64,000 nucleotides of DNA from Takakia lepidozioides (taxonomy: Eukaryota; Streptophyta; Takakiopsida; Takakiales; Takakiaceae): positions 60,014,001-60,078,000 of the forward strand of contig CM060733.1 in the NCBI GenBank assembly GCA_030704615.1, read 5' to 3'. The notes under the pieces were generated by a model. The model was given only the letters and a program-made list of their open reading frames with translations. It did not search any database and was not told where the DNA came from. Below, piece after piece: positions 45,437 through 59,200 of this stretch. The translations under genes were made by a program, and so were the position numbers. Each line of letters starts with the position of its first letter. Positions within the stretch are counted from its first letter, which is position 1.

Positions 45437-45885
45437 TGTAATGGCCCATATTTGCTTAGCCTAGAAATGACCCGTTTCATCCAAAACGGCGATACACATC
45501 CATAATATAAATTTTTGGCGTATAATGCCGTTAAACCGTTACAATGATATTTAGGTTAGGGTTAGTTTTGGCTGGTAGCCACATCCTGGCCTTTCATCAG
45601 ATCTAGGGTAACAAAGCGGCGCCGTGGGTTTTGGCTTGTGACGCCTCGCCATGCGGCGGACAACTAAAGCTAGGGCTTTTGTATAAAGACGGCGCCCTGA
45701 CACAAGGTCAGGGCGGTGTACTCGGGTGTTAGTGTATATGTGATTTTGGTGTACAAGCTTTGGATGAGAGCTCCTGTGTGTCAAATCCTTGTGTTTGATC
45801 CTCCTCTCGCGCATCGCCTGCTCTTTCTGCTTGCCGCTTTGTTGTGAAAACTTGTTTCTTGAGAGGAAGGGAGTATATGCTTCAG
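45437..45885 (+). repeat. 3' LTR of the gypsy element
   Basis: Starts TGTAATGGCCCATATTTGC at 45437, preceded by a G-rich tract GTGGGGGGTAGG (polypurine-like). Matches the LTR at 15797-15350 in inverted orientation. Homology stops near TATATGCTTCAGG, so the outer border is approximate. Confidence 0.85.
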
Positions 45886-48446
45886 GTTTTGAGGCTTCAC
45901 ATGCCTTGGTAGTTGCCAACATTTATAAGAGAACCATCCTGCTTCGTGGAATGTGGTAGCAAATGTTAGCATAGGTGCCAAATTGCCTGATTATGATGTA
46001 TTATGCGGAGGCCGTGATTGATAGGGTGTGTAGTTTTATCTCGAGGCCCATCGGCCTTCAGTGTCACTATGAGAAGTTGCATAAGAATTGCTCATCAAAA
46101 TCAGTTCACAGAGCTTAATGGGGACATCCAGGTCTAGAAATAGTTTCGAAGCCTGATGCCATTCCAGACCAGAACATACATATCTTGCTACAAAAGGTCA
46201 GAGTCCAAACATTGCGTGTAAGGGAAAAGGTTCCCCCAATACTCATGCAAAGCATTAAACACAACAACTTTTTCCATCTATAAATTGGGAGGACCGTTGC
46301 TCGAGAATTACCACTGCTGCTCCCACAAAGATGTGGAAAAAACATATTTACACTTCCAACCAAAATTGCAGGCCTCCAAGGTCAACACTCTGGCTATGAT
46401 CTAGTACATGCAAATCCATCAAAGCAAAACTTGACAAACTGCTGGCTCTCCTTTTGATTGTAAACATGACTATGCATTAAATTCAACGTTCACCAACTCT
46501 AAAACCCTAGGCCCTCTTTGAGACGATGGGTCGAGGCTTCAAATCCTAGGAGAGGGACATGAGTGGGTGCACTCAAACCCATCATCCTATGCAAATTGTA
46601 CCCAAATTGGAACGACAACACCAATAAGAGGGTCCAGCCTAACTTCTTCTGGAAGATTGATGTAGAAGTGCTTATTTCATGATAAGGTCAGACTGCATAT
46701 CAACCCCTAAATTGCAAGACATGGCACCTTTGTAGTAGTTGTATTGCCAAATGTAGATTTCAGATCATTGGCATCACACACCATTGATAGTATTATATAT
46801 GTGACCAAAGGGTCTGACCAGCAGTCTTATCGTGGGGTGCAACATAGGCACATTCATAGAGTTCCGAATAGGCATGCTCAATGTGTCCCCAACAGGCCGC
46901 AACTGCAGTCAAGCAGAGCGCTATGACAAGGTAAACCAGCCAAAAGAAGAGAGAGGGAACCGAGACAACCTTCATGATGTCCATAGTGGCTCCAGCAAGC
47001 CCATGTGAGAAAGTAGAACAACAAGAAAACATGTAAAGGGCCCATGGGAAAAAGTAGGATCACAAGAAGAAACCACTTTAGGAAATGAAATGGTGCTTTA
47101 TACTAAACGTCCGCGGAGAGAGAGAGAGAAGAAAAAATTCTGCTGCATGTGAAATTTATTGGTGATGTCTTCTTTGGGGCATGGTACTGTTGCGGACAAC
47201 CTGGAAGACCATGCAACTGAGTGTCATAAGTTGTACATGCTGGAACCAGCTGTGACAAGTGTAGCTTCGTTAAGGGTAACTCGTCGGCAAATGGTCTCTA
47301 TTTTCCAAACACTAGAAGTAGGGCCTGAGCCATAGTTTGCAAGTGTCTAATGCCCTAGATAACTGTAAGCATGGCTCCCCACCTTAACCCAATCAGTATT
47401 CTTGAAATGGTTCCTTTGGTGCTGGTGAGACGATGTACTTCCCGCCGAGTCCTGGTATTAAGGTTAGTGCTATTTGCTAGTGGAAATTGGATTCAATACC
47501 TGTCTCTTCCTGTCCCTTCCAACCCCAAATTAGGTGATAGAATCATGCTAAACTGGTAATGCAGGTGCACTGTGTGAGGAAAACAATGGTGGGGGTACTC
47601 AAGGACAAATTCAAGGACTTCAGTATGACCTTCTCTATCGGTGGCTAGATAAGCTTTGATGTGATTTGAGCTGTGCATGTGTAAGATGTTAGATTTCTCT
47701 ACTATCCTAGATTCCAGTAGCAGTGTATTTGGTAGATTGTGCAACAGCCTCTTGGTGCGTATGTTTGAGCATGGGCATAACTTGCAGTGTTGTCGGGTAC
47801 ATCAGGTTTTCCCAAAAGGATGGGATAAAACCTTTTGCCTCCAGTTTGTTGAGAAAGAGTTCTCTGAGATTCACTTCTTCGGTGACAAAACCTAGGAGGT
47901 AGATTACCACTTCTCTGTATATCGAATGTGAGGATGAGAAAAGAGCAGCGACAGATGTACAACATAAAATTGGGCGGGGAGGAGGAAGTGCAATAAGGGT
48001 GGTGTCAAATTAGAGCTCAAGGAAATTTTTTGAGGTACTGAAACCATATGATAGCCCTGAATTGCTGGGTGTGTTTTTTTTGCTATTTTAGATGCTTACT
48101 GTCTTCTGCTATCCTAATGGGCCTGTTGCCACCTGTGTATTTCTGGTTGTAATTATTTTGCTACTGTTTCTTTTCTTTTTCTTGTGAGGTTTAGAGGCTG
48201 ATTGCAGCTGCAAGCAGGTTCAGCTACAAGTATAAGATAAGGGCACTGTGGCCACACTTGGGTGGGCCCTGGGCTTAAATATGTTTAGTTGGTGGTTGCT
48301 TTATGTCAACAGCTGCAAGCTTTCAGCACGATGTATGAGGTCTTAGGAACCGGGCATTAGCCCCAAATATTTGTGAAAATGGAGATCGTCCCAACCCTTT
48401 GGCCATAAGGCCCTCCTTATAGTGCTTATTGAAAACTAAGTGTGTG
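45886..48446. other. Intergenic, no gene seen
   Basis: No recognisable coding sequence. GA repeat at about 47115-47130. CTTCAAATCCTAGGAGAG at about 46533 is weakly B-box-like. The kinase 3' untranslated region should lie just below 48447. Confidence 0.5.
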
Positions 48447-49946
48447 TCATCCATGTCTCTCAGGATGCTTTACCCGCATCCTCTTTGGCTGATGCCTAAG
48501 CTTCATGCCAGCCACTCTCTTCTTGATCATCGGAAACCTGCTATCATCAGCTCTCGTCTCATGTAACTTAGGCATAGGTACAGGCAACACTCTGGTGCAA
48601 ATCGAACTCCCATGCCTTATCCTCAACAAGCGAGGATGTGCTCCACAAACCAGCCCTTCTTCTTCTATACTGCCTGGCGTGACATAAGCTCTCCTGATAA
48701 CGCATTGTTCCACCTGCTTTGCTAGCAGGGCTTCGAGCTTTTCTTTGCAACCCGAAGAGACTTGAGGGTATAATAACACATTCATTTCCTTCTCAAATCG
48801 AGCAATGTCCAACATTATATTTGTTGTATGAGTGAAGCATGAACCTATATCTTGCGGTGGAGCCTGGATGCTTGTCTGGAAGTATCTGTGGGCAAGAGCC
48901 TCCTCAGCAGTGCAACGATTTGCAGAATCAAAACAGAGCATGCGCAGGAGAAGATCGATCGCATCGGTGTCCACCTGACCTATCAAACTCGGAGCTAAAC
49001 GTCCAGCTCTCCCAGGAAGCTTCTTCAAATATTCCCGCCATGATGTAGACGGTAGCATGGACACATCTCGCCAACTTGGTGTGCCTATAATATCAAAAAT
49101 GAATTCTAATTGCTGGTGCCGCTCTGAATCACAGTCCTCATCGGTAAACAACTCCCCTTCATGTGGGGTGGCTGGTTCGTGGCCCCTAAAAAGGCTTTGT
49201 GATCTGCCCCATACCTGAGAAAGGAGGAGCTCCCCAAAGATGCATCCCACCGACCATATGTCAATTGCTGAAGTATACTCCCCCTCGGACATGATCACTT
49301 CGGGTGCACGATGTGTGGGAGTCACCACGGTCTTAGTATAGTGACGCTTCCCACTGTCCATCTCCTTAGGTGACCGTATGCATGGGCAAGGAGGCTCAAA
49401 CGTAGCCTCACCTTGTGCAGCTGCAGCCCGGGATAGACCAAAATCGCACAATACGACTCGTCCTTCCTTCAAAAGTAGGTTCTCCGCCTTGATATCCCTA
49501 TGCCACACATTGCAAGAGTGCAGGTACTGAACAGCTTGCAATACGCCTTTGATGATAGATTGCACTGTAGACGCTGGCATAGGCTCAACCTGATTAGCCA
49601 GACGATCAGCAAGGTCTCCCCCTTCTGCGAATTCAGTAACCATGTAGAGGTCGGTGCGCCCCATTGTGTGCACACTGAACACCTCCTTGAAAGAGATAAC
49701 ATTGGGATGGGCCAAATGTTGGAGGATACAAACCTCCCTCAATTCCTGTTTGGCCATTTGTGCGCAGCTAAACACATCCTCCACCCTCTTGATAGCCACC
49801 ACTTGGTGGAGTTCAAGATCCAAAGCTCTACAAACATCTCCGTATGATCCAGAGCCAAGTCGAGATAGAATCTGATACCTATCCCCCACTTCCCAAGTCC
49901 GGGTGCCCACTAGGTACACCCCTTTGCTTGTATCCATGCACTCCAT
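48447..49946 (-). CDS. CMGC-group protein kinase (MAPK/CDK-like), divergent, intronless
   Basis: A single 499-codon minus-strand frame from Met 49946, with a second in-frame Met three codons later. All catalytic landmarks of an active Ser/Thr kinase are present: Gly loop LGSGSYGDV (residues 30-38), VAIK Lys53, alpha-C Glu71 in QELREV, HRDIKAEN (149-156), DFG (168-170), APE (214-216) and DIWSVGCIFGELL. The C-lobe has the GTPSWRDV..FDSANRCTAEEALAHRYF arrangement and CMGC-type insert of MAP kinases. Two features are odd. The activation loop is extended by a Pro/Cys-rich insert, and the MAPK TxY motif reads TKT (204-206). The following RWYRAPE is PTHRAPE. The hinge is EFAEGGDL rather than a MAPK hinge. 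About 110 basic residues-rich codons follow the kinase domain (KKRVAGMKLRHQPKRMRVK), a possible nuclear signal. Lack of introns suggests an old retrocopy or a naturally intronless family. Confidence 0.9.
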   Translation of the reverse strand: MECMDTSKGVYLVGTRTWEVGDRYQILSRLGSGSYGDVCRALDLELHQVVAIKRVEDVFSCAQMAKQELREVCILQHLAHPNVISFKEVFSVHTMGRTDLYMVTEFAEGGDLADRLANQVEPMPASTVQSIIKGVLQAVQYLHSCNVWHRDIKAENLLLKEGRVVLCDFGLSRAAAAQGEATFEPPCPCIRSPKEMDSGKRHYTKTVVTPTHRAPEVIMSEGEYTSAIDIWSVGCIFGELLLSQVWGRSQSLFRGHEPATPHEGELFTDEDCDSERHQQLEFIFDIIGTPSWRDVSMLPSTSWREYLKKLPGRAGRLAPSLIGQVDTDAIDLLLRMLCFDSANRCTAEEALAHRYFQTSIQAPPQDIGSCFTHTTNIMLDIARFEKEMNVLLYPQVSSGCKEKLEALLAKQVEQCVIRRAYVTPGSIEEEGLVCGAHPRLLRIRHGSSICTRVLPVPMPKLHETRADDSRFPMIKKRVAGMKLRHQPKRMRVKHPERHG

Positions 49947-52900
49947 GATAGCTTTAACCAGATCTCCCGACTGTGAAATTGTATAAACAAACTATGCTCT
50001 CACTACAGCTGCAAACAAAAGTATGCTCGCCAGCGTAAGTATGTCATCTCAACAAGTTTGACTAAATTTGGAATTCACAACTTTTTTGGGCTCTGCTCTA
50101 TTTTGGGCAAAAGTAAGTTGTTTTATGTCTTTCTCTCTGGTACCATTTCAGCACATCTATGAGGGCCTGAGCCGTTCGAGGCAAAACAGTCGAGCGCTTC
50201 TTATAGTCGAGCACCAAACCATGGAGTGCGAACTGCTAGCATTACTCCTGCGGTTTCTCTGGCATTCCTTTCCCGATCCCAATTCATTTTTTCTTGCAAG
50301 CTGCTCAAGAACGTCTCTCCAGCAAAGACTTCAGCCGGAGGATCGTGAATCACATGGTTCCGTAGGGCACGTCCTGCTGCTGTTTGACAGGCACTCCTTT
50401 CGAGGACATCCCGCTGTGAATCTAATGAGCTGTGCAACTATCGAATGGTTTCCAATTCACCTTCAGAGAGAAACTCCTTCAATTTATAGTGCTTCACTAT
50501 GAGTTTTGTCAGTGAGTTTGTCACGACTGGAGCGGTCTTCGAGTCCTTCTATAGAATCGTAACCAGCTGTCAAGGTATGTTGTTCCTGTTCGGATTGAAG
50601 TGGCTCACCATTATTTATGGAGCGAACTCCGATAGCACTCATATTAATTAACAGTTGTAGCTTCCTACTTGCAAGATGTACGATGTGAAGCCTTTCAGAC
50701 CATGACGTCAAGGTTGCAGCAGGCACGGCCACAGCGCTCCGCAGCAAAGCGCACACCACCTTCGCAGATATATATTCCGAAAGGCGCATGGAGACAGCAC
50801 ACTTACGCTTCGAAATTGCGGTGTCAGCACCGCAAGTGCTGGCATACTCTGCTCTTGCGCTCCCCTTCAACTTCCCTCCCATCAATAATACCTCCACCTA
50901 ATTCGACTCTGCAGCACTCATAAAACTTCCCAGCCCATTCCGCACAATCCCTCTCTTTATTATACTTCCCGTCCCAGAGCTACAGTATTGAGCCATTGGC
51001 GTGGCAGGCGCCATGAGCTGCGTGGTGAGCTATGGCAGAATTCTAAGCTTGACAACCAACTGCACTCTGGAGATCTGTCTCCTGTAATCTCTGTTGCTCT
51101 GGTATGTCAACCCTCTCAAACTTCTGAGCCTACCTCCACCACCTCTCACCTAATCCTCTCTCACTTTGAATTGGAAGGTAGCTGACTCTTGCTCGAAAGC
51201 AGTTGACATTGATGAATGATATCTAATTAATTGATTGCTCCTGCATTGTATCTCTCAAACAGCTGACCTTGCTGTTTGACCCAGCACCTCTAAGAACCTC
51301 TTCCCAGTATGTGTTGAAACACAGAAAACCTCTTGCCAGTGTACTAATCTGATCAGACAGACTCATTACAGACAAACAGACTCAGTTGAAACACCAAGAG
51401 CTTCTTCAGAAAGATATCTTCCTCAACATTTCTCAAATATTTGGATCTGTCAATTGAAATTCACAAGTTGTTGGTGGAGCATTGAACCTATTTGAGGTGG
51501 CAAAGAAAGAGAAACTATATATGGCCCAAGGAAAGCTCAAAGAGTCTATGGGACAGAAGAAAAGCAACAAACAAGGAAAAAAGTGGGGGCCTGAAAAGGA
51601 ACCACAAAGCTCTGAGCACTCAAAAACTCCCTTTGTGTGTTAATATAGTGACACCAAGCAGAGGTACCTCATTGTTGGATTACGTTGCTGTGCCCCCAGC
51701 GATTCTAGATTACAGCCTGGGTGCGTGATGGGGGGGAAGTTATACAGTATCATTGTGTCATGACGAGCATAAATAGCTATGTATGAATACTTGAAAGATT
51801 CAGTGAATAAACTTTTCTTTTTCTTTTTCTTGCGAATGGATTTGGCAAGCTGAACCTCATCAACGTGCATGAAAAAATCATGACAATGGTGGCCTACCAA
51901 AGCATGTCACATGGCCAGGAAAGCAAGAAACAACAGTCATGGGTGCTACCCTTGATGTAGTATCATTCCCGTGCTTGAGGGCATTTCTGGGGGTGAGGCC
52001 ATCCCATGACCTTAGTGGTTAGAAACATAGGACTTCAATATATTAAGAGGGAGCACTTTCAGGTCACCAGTAAATAATTGTGAGGTCTTTACAGTGCCCT
52101 CAAGGATCCACAGATGTATGATCACCTGAGGTAGAAACTAAAGTTTGTTTAACGTCCAGTGAATTTACAGAGCCTACTGCTCAACACACAGCCCATTACT
52201 TCCGGGTAAGGTAGAAGTAATGTCCATGTCGATCAGGCTTGGTGGCCAATTCTTTACTATTTCCACAGGACATCACCCAGTCAGAGGCAAAACTATAGGA
52301 GCTCTAACAAAGCCGTGTCCTACAGCATCCTAGCACAGATGAAATCCAAGGATAGAGCATTGTGATCTTGGTTACATACAAAAACCACAGTATGCAGTTG
52401 CAAACACGTGTTATGCACGCCATACTTCCACATTGTATATACATTTGGTGTGTCATGTGCAGTACTGCAATCAGTGCTTCAAGAATAGCACAGTATCATG
52501 GTATTACACTGCCAACTTCTGTATCACATGCAATCAACCTGGTATAAGATTGTTGATGGCTGGAGCATGCGCTTTGGCAATCCATATCCTGACACTGACA
52601 CAACATTTTGAGAGACAGCTTGGAAATGTAGCAGAGCTCCTCGGTGTGTTACACATCTACTGCACATCCATTCAAGACAAATGATCAACCAACCAAATGA
52701 ACCTCATCAAAGGAGGTGAAAGGGCTTGTATTTTACAGTGTCAATGAATCATTTTCTTGAAAGCTACTACTTACACCTTCACCTGTGATGGACTCTATCT
52801 GGGAGCCAGAGCTAAGACTGAAAAGACGACTAGACCCCAGAGCAGCATAACCCTTTCTTACAGCACCCACGATTGCTTGGTCCTTGCTGAACACTCGTAA

Positions 52901-53267
52901 GACCTACAGCCATATAGAGGGAGGGGTGCCCAGTTTTCATGTATGCTTGCATTCATGACAGAAGGCAAGCTAGCAAGATAAGTCGCAAAAGCAATTGTGG
53001 AGCAACAGCCGGCTTCCAGATCTAGTGCTACCCGGTCATTCCCTATACTAGCTAAGCAAGGCAAGGCTATTCACAAACAGAGCAATCTGGCTTTGGCTCT
53101 GAAGAATATGAATTGAAATGAAAATTAAGCTCTACCCTATCAATTCTGTCTGTATAAAATGGCCCTCCAAACCATTCCAAGTAACAGCCTCACCTACCAA
53201 GCTCTCCCACCCTGCCTCCAGTCGACTAAAGCACCTTTATTTCCACAAAGCTCCGTCACAAAATCAT
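49947..53267. other. Intergenic between kinase and UPL3, no gene seen
   Basis: Holds the presumed kinase 5' region. The minus frame at 50484-50897 and the plus frame at 50068-50502 have no family similarity and overlap antisense. The rest shows nothing recognisable. Confidence 0.5.
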
Positions 53268-56200
53268 TCAAGATAGGTCAAACGACCCTTGGCCTTCGCA
53301 AATCGCATACAGCAACCTTTCCCTCATAACCTCCTGCATATCACCAAGAGAAATACTTAGGGATGGTTCGAGCCACTTTATACAGTTGACCATATTAGCC
53401 ATAGCTGCTGCACAAACTCACCTTGCAGGAATATGGAGGCAGCTTCAGATAATTGGCACAAGTCATCACGCTTGGTAGATCCCCATCTGCCAATGTGGTG
53501 CCCAAGCCTGTAGCAGTTCCTGGTGGTGTTGATCCCAGCAGAGTCCCACTCACTCCCGTAGGATGCTGCCCATGACATCCACAACGACCAAATCAGTACA
53601 TATTTCACCCTTCTTGAGCTAAAAGAGTCTTGCAACAGAACAACTTTGAGCTCAGCAAAGTACAGAAGATTTCCTCTGGCCACAATAATCGGATTGGCAA
53701 GTCGAAGTTTTGTCGAGTGGTGTGCCCTTGAATATAAACGTTTTCTCCAGAGGGTGCACCCAAAAGTATAAACCAACGGCCACAATTCTCATTCACTGGA
53801 CTTACCTTCCGCACAATTGTGAGCTTGGGGTTTAGTGCAGCAAGTCCACCAGGTGGGAGGCGCGGGGCTCCCGTTACGAACCGTAGGAAGGCCCGTTGCT
53901 CATCAGGGGTGAATTCGCCCATAATCTCCAGCAGCTGCAATGACAAACTGACTGTCAAACACAATCTCGCGTACCTAACCAGAACACCATCTGACACTTT
54001 TCTTCAGAAACCAGAGCAACCTGAGCAAAATTACTAGAGAATGGACAATCACTGACAGAAGATGTGTACGTACATTCCGAATAGGTGGGCTGCTGGCAGT
54101 ATAGCCATGGTCAAACTTCATGAGATCTGCAAGTGTCTCCGGCTACCACAAACAAAACAAATCATACAACCATTAATTCAACCTTATTGGACAGGGCATG
54201 CCACCAGCCAGCACCAAAACCCATCACAGGGAGGATAACATGCAGGAACAAAGAAGCTTCAGTATAGGAGCAGATCCACAACTGCTCACCTGCCACATTT
54301 CCCGTCGACCGCAAAGTAGATATTCCAGTTCGTCCTCACTAAAAATTTGCAAGGAAGACAGCTGAAACACCTGCATATGCCAAATTACAATGTTCAGTCC
54401 AGGCACAGTCTATCCTGTGGTCATGCAGACCACTAGATAGAACAAGGGGCACAATGTCAAGAAACCATACACTGTATGCAGCTTTTTAACACCATCCGCC
54501 AACTAGAAACTTACCTGATTGAAGCCTGCACGGAACGCCTCAATTTGGGCTGCAATGCCAGTTTTAACAGTTGCATCTACAACCAATGACACATATTCTT
54601 CCAGGTTGTCCAGTACGACCTGCAATAGAAATGAGCAGTCCATCAAATCCATCAAATTGTGAACTCTTTATAGCAGTGGCACCTCACATGCCTCCAAGAC
54701 TATGCGGCGTCATTTTTACTGCAATGACACCATGCCGCAGACCAAGGGGCTACCAATAACGTCCAGAAAGAACAGGACTGCACTGGGTCCACAAGAGGGT
54801 GCTGAAGGAGATCAAGAGCAGGTGAAGAACATCAATGAATGCAAGGATTCTTTTTATCTGTTAACCTACTCAAGAACTGGGATAGTAAAGTGGGAGGAGA
54901 AGGTCACTAACTCCAGACAAAACAAGGCAGAGTGCAAGGCAGAATAAATTAGGGAACTGACAGTGGAGTTTGTTCGAAAGACAGCATTTTAAACTTGAGT
55001 CATGAAAATAAAACCATAAAAAAAATCAGTCAAGTGTAAGAGCAAATTAAAACTCATGGATGTCCTGAAGACTGAAAGGTCAACAAACCAGGCGTAAAAG
55101 GGAGTTATTACCACAATGTCCCCTCCACTAGGTTTCAGTACATAGTCGGTATATCCTGGAAGCGTGAAGTCCAGGTAGAGATCCTCCAACTTAGACCCCC
55201 GAAAGCGCAGTGCATCAATCAACTGATGCTCATCGCCAGCTGCATTTTCCAAAAACAGTTTTCTTCTAACTAAGACTTGCATTTCCAGCAGCGTTCGCCC
55301 CAGCTCTGGATCTATGGTTTGTACGTCATACAAATCCAACTCCTGTAAACACAACAGACACCCCTCCCCATCTGCTGTTTTACAACCAGCTCACATAGCA
55401 TTGCCTCACTGTTTTAATTTACTAGATTTCCTCATTGAGTGTTTGTTTTACTGTCCAAGTTTGAGTTGCGGCGTTACTAACTCATGCCAAGAAAGCACAA
55501 AGAACAGATCTTAATAGGAAGACCACTACACGACCTCACCTGACCAAGCACAAGCTTATAGAAGAGGGTTGACAGTGGTAAGTCCAGAAGCCGTCCATCT
55601 TGAAGAGCCTTGCCCATGACACGCCCAAGCAGCCGAAAATGCTCAAGAACTTTTCCATATTTGCTGTTTCCTGTCACATCTACACTGGGCCAGGGACGTG
55701 GAAATAAGCCATGTGGCGCATATACATAATCCCCATTGCTGTGAGGAGGGTCCAGGCTAATTTGCTGTGGTTCAACAGCAGAGATGTCATCTATGCTGTC
55801 ATCAACCATTTCCACATCAGTTGATTGGCCATCCACTGCCATAACTGTGTTCGACTCTGCGCGCCACAAATCTAATGAACTTTTTTGCAGTTCATGACTA
55901 AGTAGAGTGTAGAACTCAAGGGTGGGCCCCAAACCAGTGCCCACCTCCCCAAAATATTCGACTTCCAGCACCGCCTTGTGACCTGAGTAGAGTTCCATGA
56001 CCTTAGCTGCAGAATCCAAAATGCGATTTCTGGACACCCGTACCTTCTGCCGTTGTAACCTACCCACCCGTAGTTCGCGGTCATTAGGAGCAGCAGGCCC
56101 ATCAGCACTCTGCTGTTGTTGCAAACGCTGCAGTGCGCGAGATAGCCCAAAAGCTGTTGAATGAAAATACTGCCTCCTTGTCTCAAATGGAAAGAGGAAG

Positions 56201-59200
56201 GGGCAGGCACGTGTGAGTTGGTGACACCATGCAGGCAGCCCACCACTGCATAAGGCCAATGCGTCTTGCATTTGCCGTGCTAGCTTCGGTGTTAATTTAC
56301 TACTCAGAAACTCCTCCCTGGGCACCAAAGGACCTGCCACTTCGACTTCATTAAAACTCTCAGTAGTACCTTGGGCAAAGGCATCAGAGGCTCCTTGGGC
56401 TCGGAGGCGGGGTGCCAGCCGATTTAGGGCCTCCAACACACGAAGCAGTAAGAGGATACTGTAGGTGGAATTAGATTTGTCCAAGTCACAGGGAAGTTCT
56501 CCCTGCAATATACTGTCAAGTAGGGATGCCTGCTGCCAAGAACTCTCCATCCCAGGGCTGCTTGTTGGAATACTACTTGGGCCTGCACTGCCTACCTTGG
56601 CACTGGTGGAGGGTACTGGATCACCAGTCGTATCTGCCCTTTGATAGGTTATGGTGTACACCTCATCCCACAATCTGCGGCCACTTCCTGATGGATAGTC
56701 AGGTCCTGCATACCGCTCTTCCTCATCGTCATCAGCCACTGCCTGGCGCTGAATAGCTTGGAATATGGTCAACATTCTATTTAGTTGCTTGCCCCCCAAA
56801 GAAAATACAAGCTTGGGAGGGGCATTGGCAGCCATTGCTGCCAATGATCTCCTCTCCCGAGAACCAGCTCGCCCATTTATACCAGCCCCTGCCATAGCTG
56901 CTGCAGCAAAAGATAAAGAGCCCCTGGTCCCTACAGTCCTGATCCCACTTGTTTCGGCTCCTGATGTTAAGATAGCCGACCTGCTGACAACACTAACCCC
57001 CCCTACTGGCTCTGTCAGCACCTCACTTGTGGAGGCAACACCCCCAACCTCCACCCCATCTCCCAACTGAACATCGTGCACGCGTTCTCCTTTACAGATT
57101 GCAGCTGGATCCTCCCCAAAAACCTGGCCACTCCCACAGAGTTAGCTTTGACAGTAGTAACAGCAAATGCGACGAGGAACACCAAACCTGTGGATCTCAT
57201 TTATGGGCATCTTACCACCCGTTCATGTTTAAGGTGGTCATCTGCAAAGCACTGGAATAACTCAAGAGTTTGTAATTAGACTAACACTTGGTTAGATAGC
57301 TGCAATAATTGTGCTGGCAATTTTCAGGAATCTCAAGAACCCTTTCCATGACTTTCCATTAGGTTTGGCTTGGGTCACCCATGATGACTGGATGTCCTGC
57401 TGAAGTACTAACATTTGTTTGATCATGCCCGCCATTCAGCTTCAGTGTACTCAGACTTGGTCTAATACAATAGGTACCTTTCACTCTGTGACTGATAACA
57501 AGGTGGACAGCCAATTAGGCACAATTTTCTTTGTTCATATTACTCATGAGTTGGTTTGAGCAGACTCACATTGGTTGTGGCTGGCCGTCATTACTGAGAG
57601 TATGCTAGGAGCAGTCAGACAGCATACTTGGGTGGTGGAACAAGTGGATAAGGAGCTTCCTTAAACCTTATCATTGGCTTTTATATTTACTTCTAGGTTT
57701 TCGGGTCGTTCAACTTTCAAGACCTCTTTGAGATCTTGAACCTGACTTCCAAGTAGTAGAACTTCAAATTTTTCCTTACCCTTATTATTCTCAAATTGAT
57801 CTGTGTCTACGAGTGTCTTATAAGAGCTGATGGCCTCCAAGGAAGAAGACTACATTAGCAATGTAGCAGGGTGCCTAACTGTTGCATAAGACAAGTAAAG
57901 GCTAGGGGTCCAAGCAATGAACCTAAGTGTGGGATCAGATAACTTACTTCGTCATGATCCTCCTCCTCATCTTCGTCTTCATCCTCAGATAGATCATCAT
58001 CATCCATAGTTACTGCCTCCTCAAGTTCAACAGGTGACACCTCAACCTCCTCATCCTGTATTACCGCGAAGGACCCTCCTGGTCAGAGCTAGCCTAACTG
58101 CCTCAGAAGTGTCTAGTTCTCAACTGGCCCCTAAAGAACCTGGTTGCTTGCATTAAAGACTGATACAACTGTGTGTTTCTGTGCAGTTCACAAGGGAATG
58201 GAGTTTCAAAACAGGGATAGAGTATCGAATGCCAGTTTTATGAGACGTACTATTATGTGCACAACCTGTGAATGATGATGTTGAATTGGCTGATGTTCAA
58301 TTGGCTAGAGAATAGAACAGAGTTCACAAATAGGAGTCTGCTTTCACAAACTCCCAGTGAACTCGATCAAAGGGCTTGCGCTAAATTTCTGAAGCACCAG
58401 CGAAAAAGGCAACTGAGAAAGAAGATAAATGGCTATGCACAATTTAGCCAAATGGTGGTGTGTAAACATCCCCAACTTTCCGGATGCCACTGTGTGAAGG
58501 TGAAACCTTAAGCCGCCAATGTGGATATGTGATAGAGTGAACTTCTACACTCAGTATTGTGGAAGCCTGCTTGTCAACTGTCTCTTGTCAATTTCTCAGT
58601 TAATGGTCTCAAAAGTATCTTAAATGATGCAATGGTTTCTAGTGGTCCTTCAGTCAAGGCCACTCTATGTTGCGTGTGCCAATCCTCGGTTAATTGCATA
58701 GCAGGATATACACCTCTGGGTTTCAGCCCAGCCTGTATACTGCCCAGATTGGCAATTCCTGCAGAGAAAGGTATTCCTTGTATACGACGGCTACCACTAG
58801 TGACGCCTGGACCACTGTGATCACGCATCAGAACAATGACCTCAATTGGCAATGCAGGGTGAATCCTACATCTGAGTCCACCAGACATGGGGCTCATCCA
58901 GTAGGCCAACGTGTAGGCTGTGTGTGTTTCTCTACAGGACTAGCACACTTGACCAAAACAGGAGGTAGGTGGCATGTCAAGCTGCTACCCAATTAGGGTG
59001 AGAAAGTAGCACCCACCTCACTTTCGCCCTCAGGAACAGCTTTAGCAGCTGAAGCACTGGCAGCTGCTGCACGTCTCCGAGCTGCTGCATTGCGAGTTTC
59101 AGGACCTCTCTGTTCCTCAGCACTGCGAACTCCTAAAGTGCCTCTGCTAACAGCTTTTCCCTTTCCTTTAGTGGTACTTGGATTGATGGCTGTGTCTGTT

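Noticed and set aside
55477-57081. Minus-strand 534-codon frame as a free-standing HECT gene starting at 57081
   Set aside because: The apparent start is a GTG inside an exon (VHDVQLGD in UPL3). Splice phases join it to exons on both sides.
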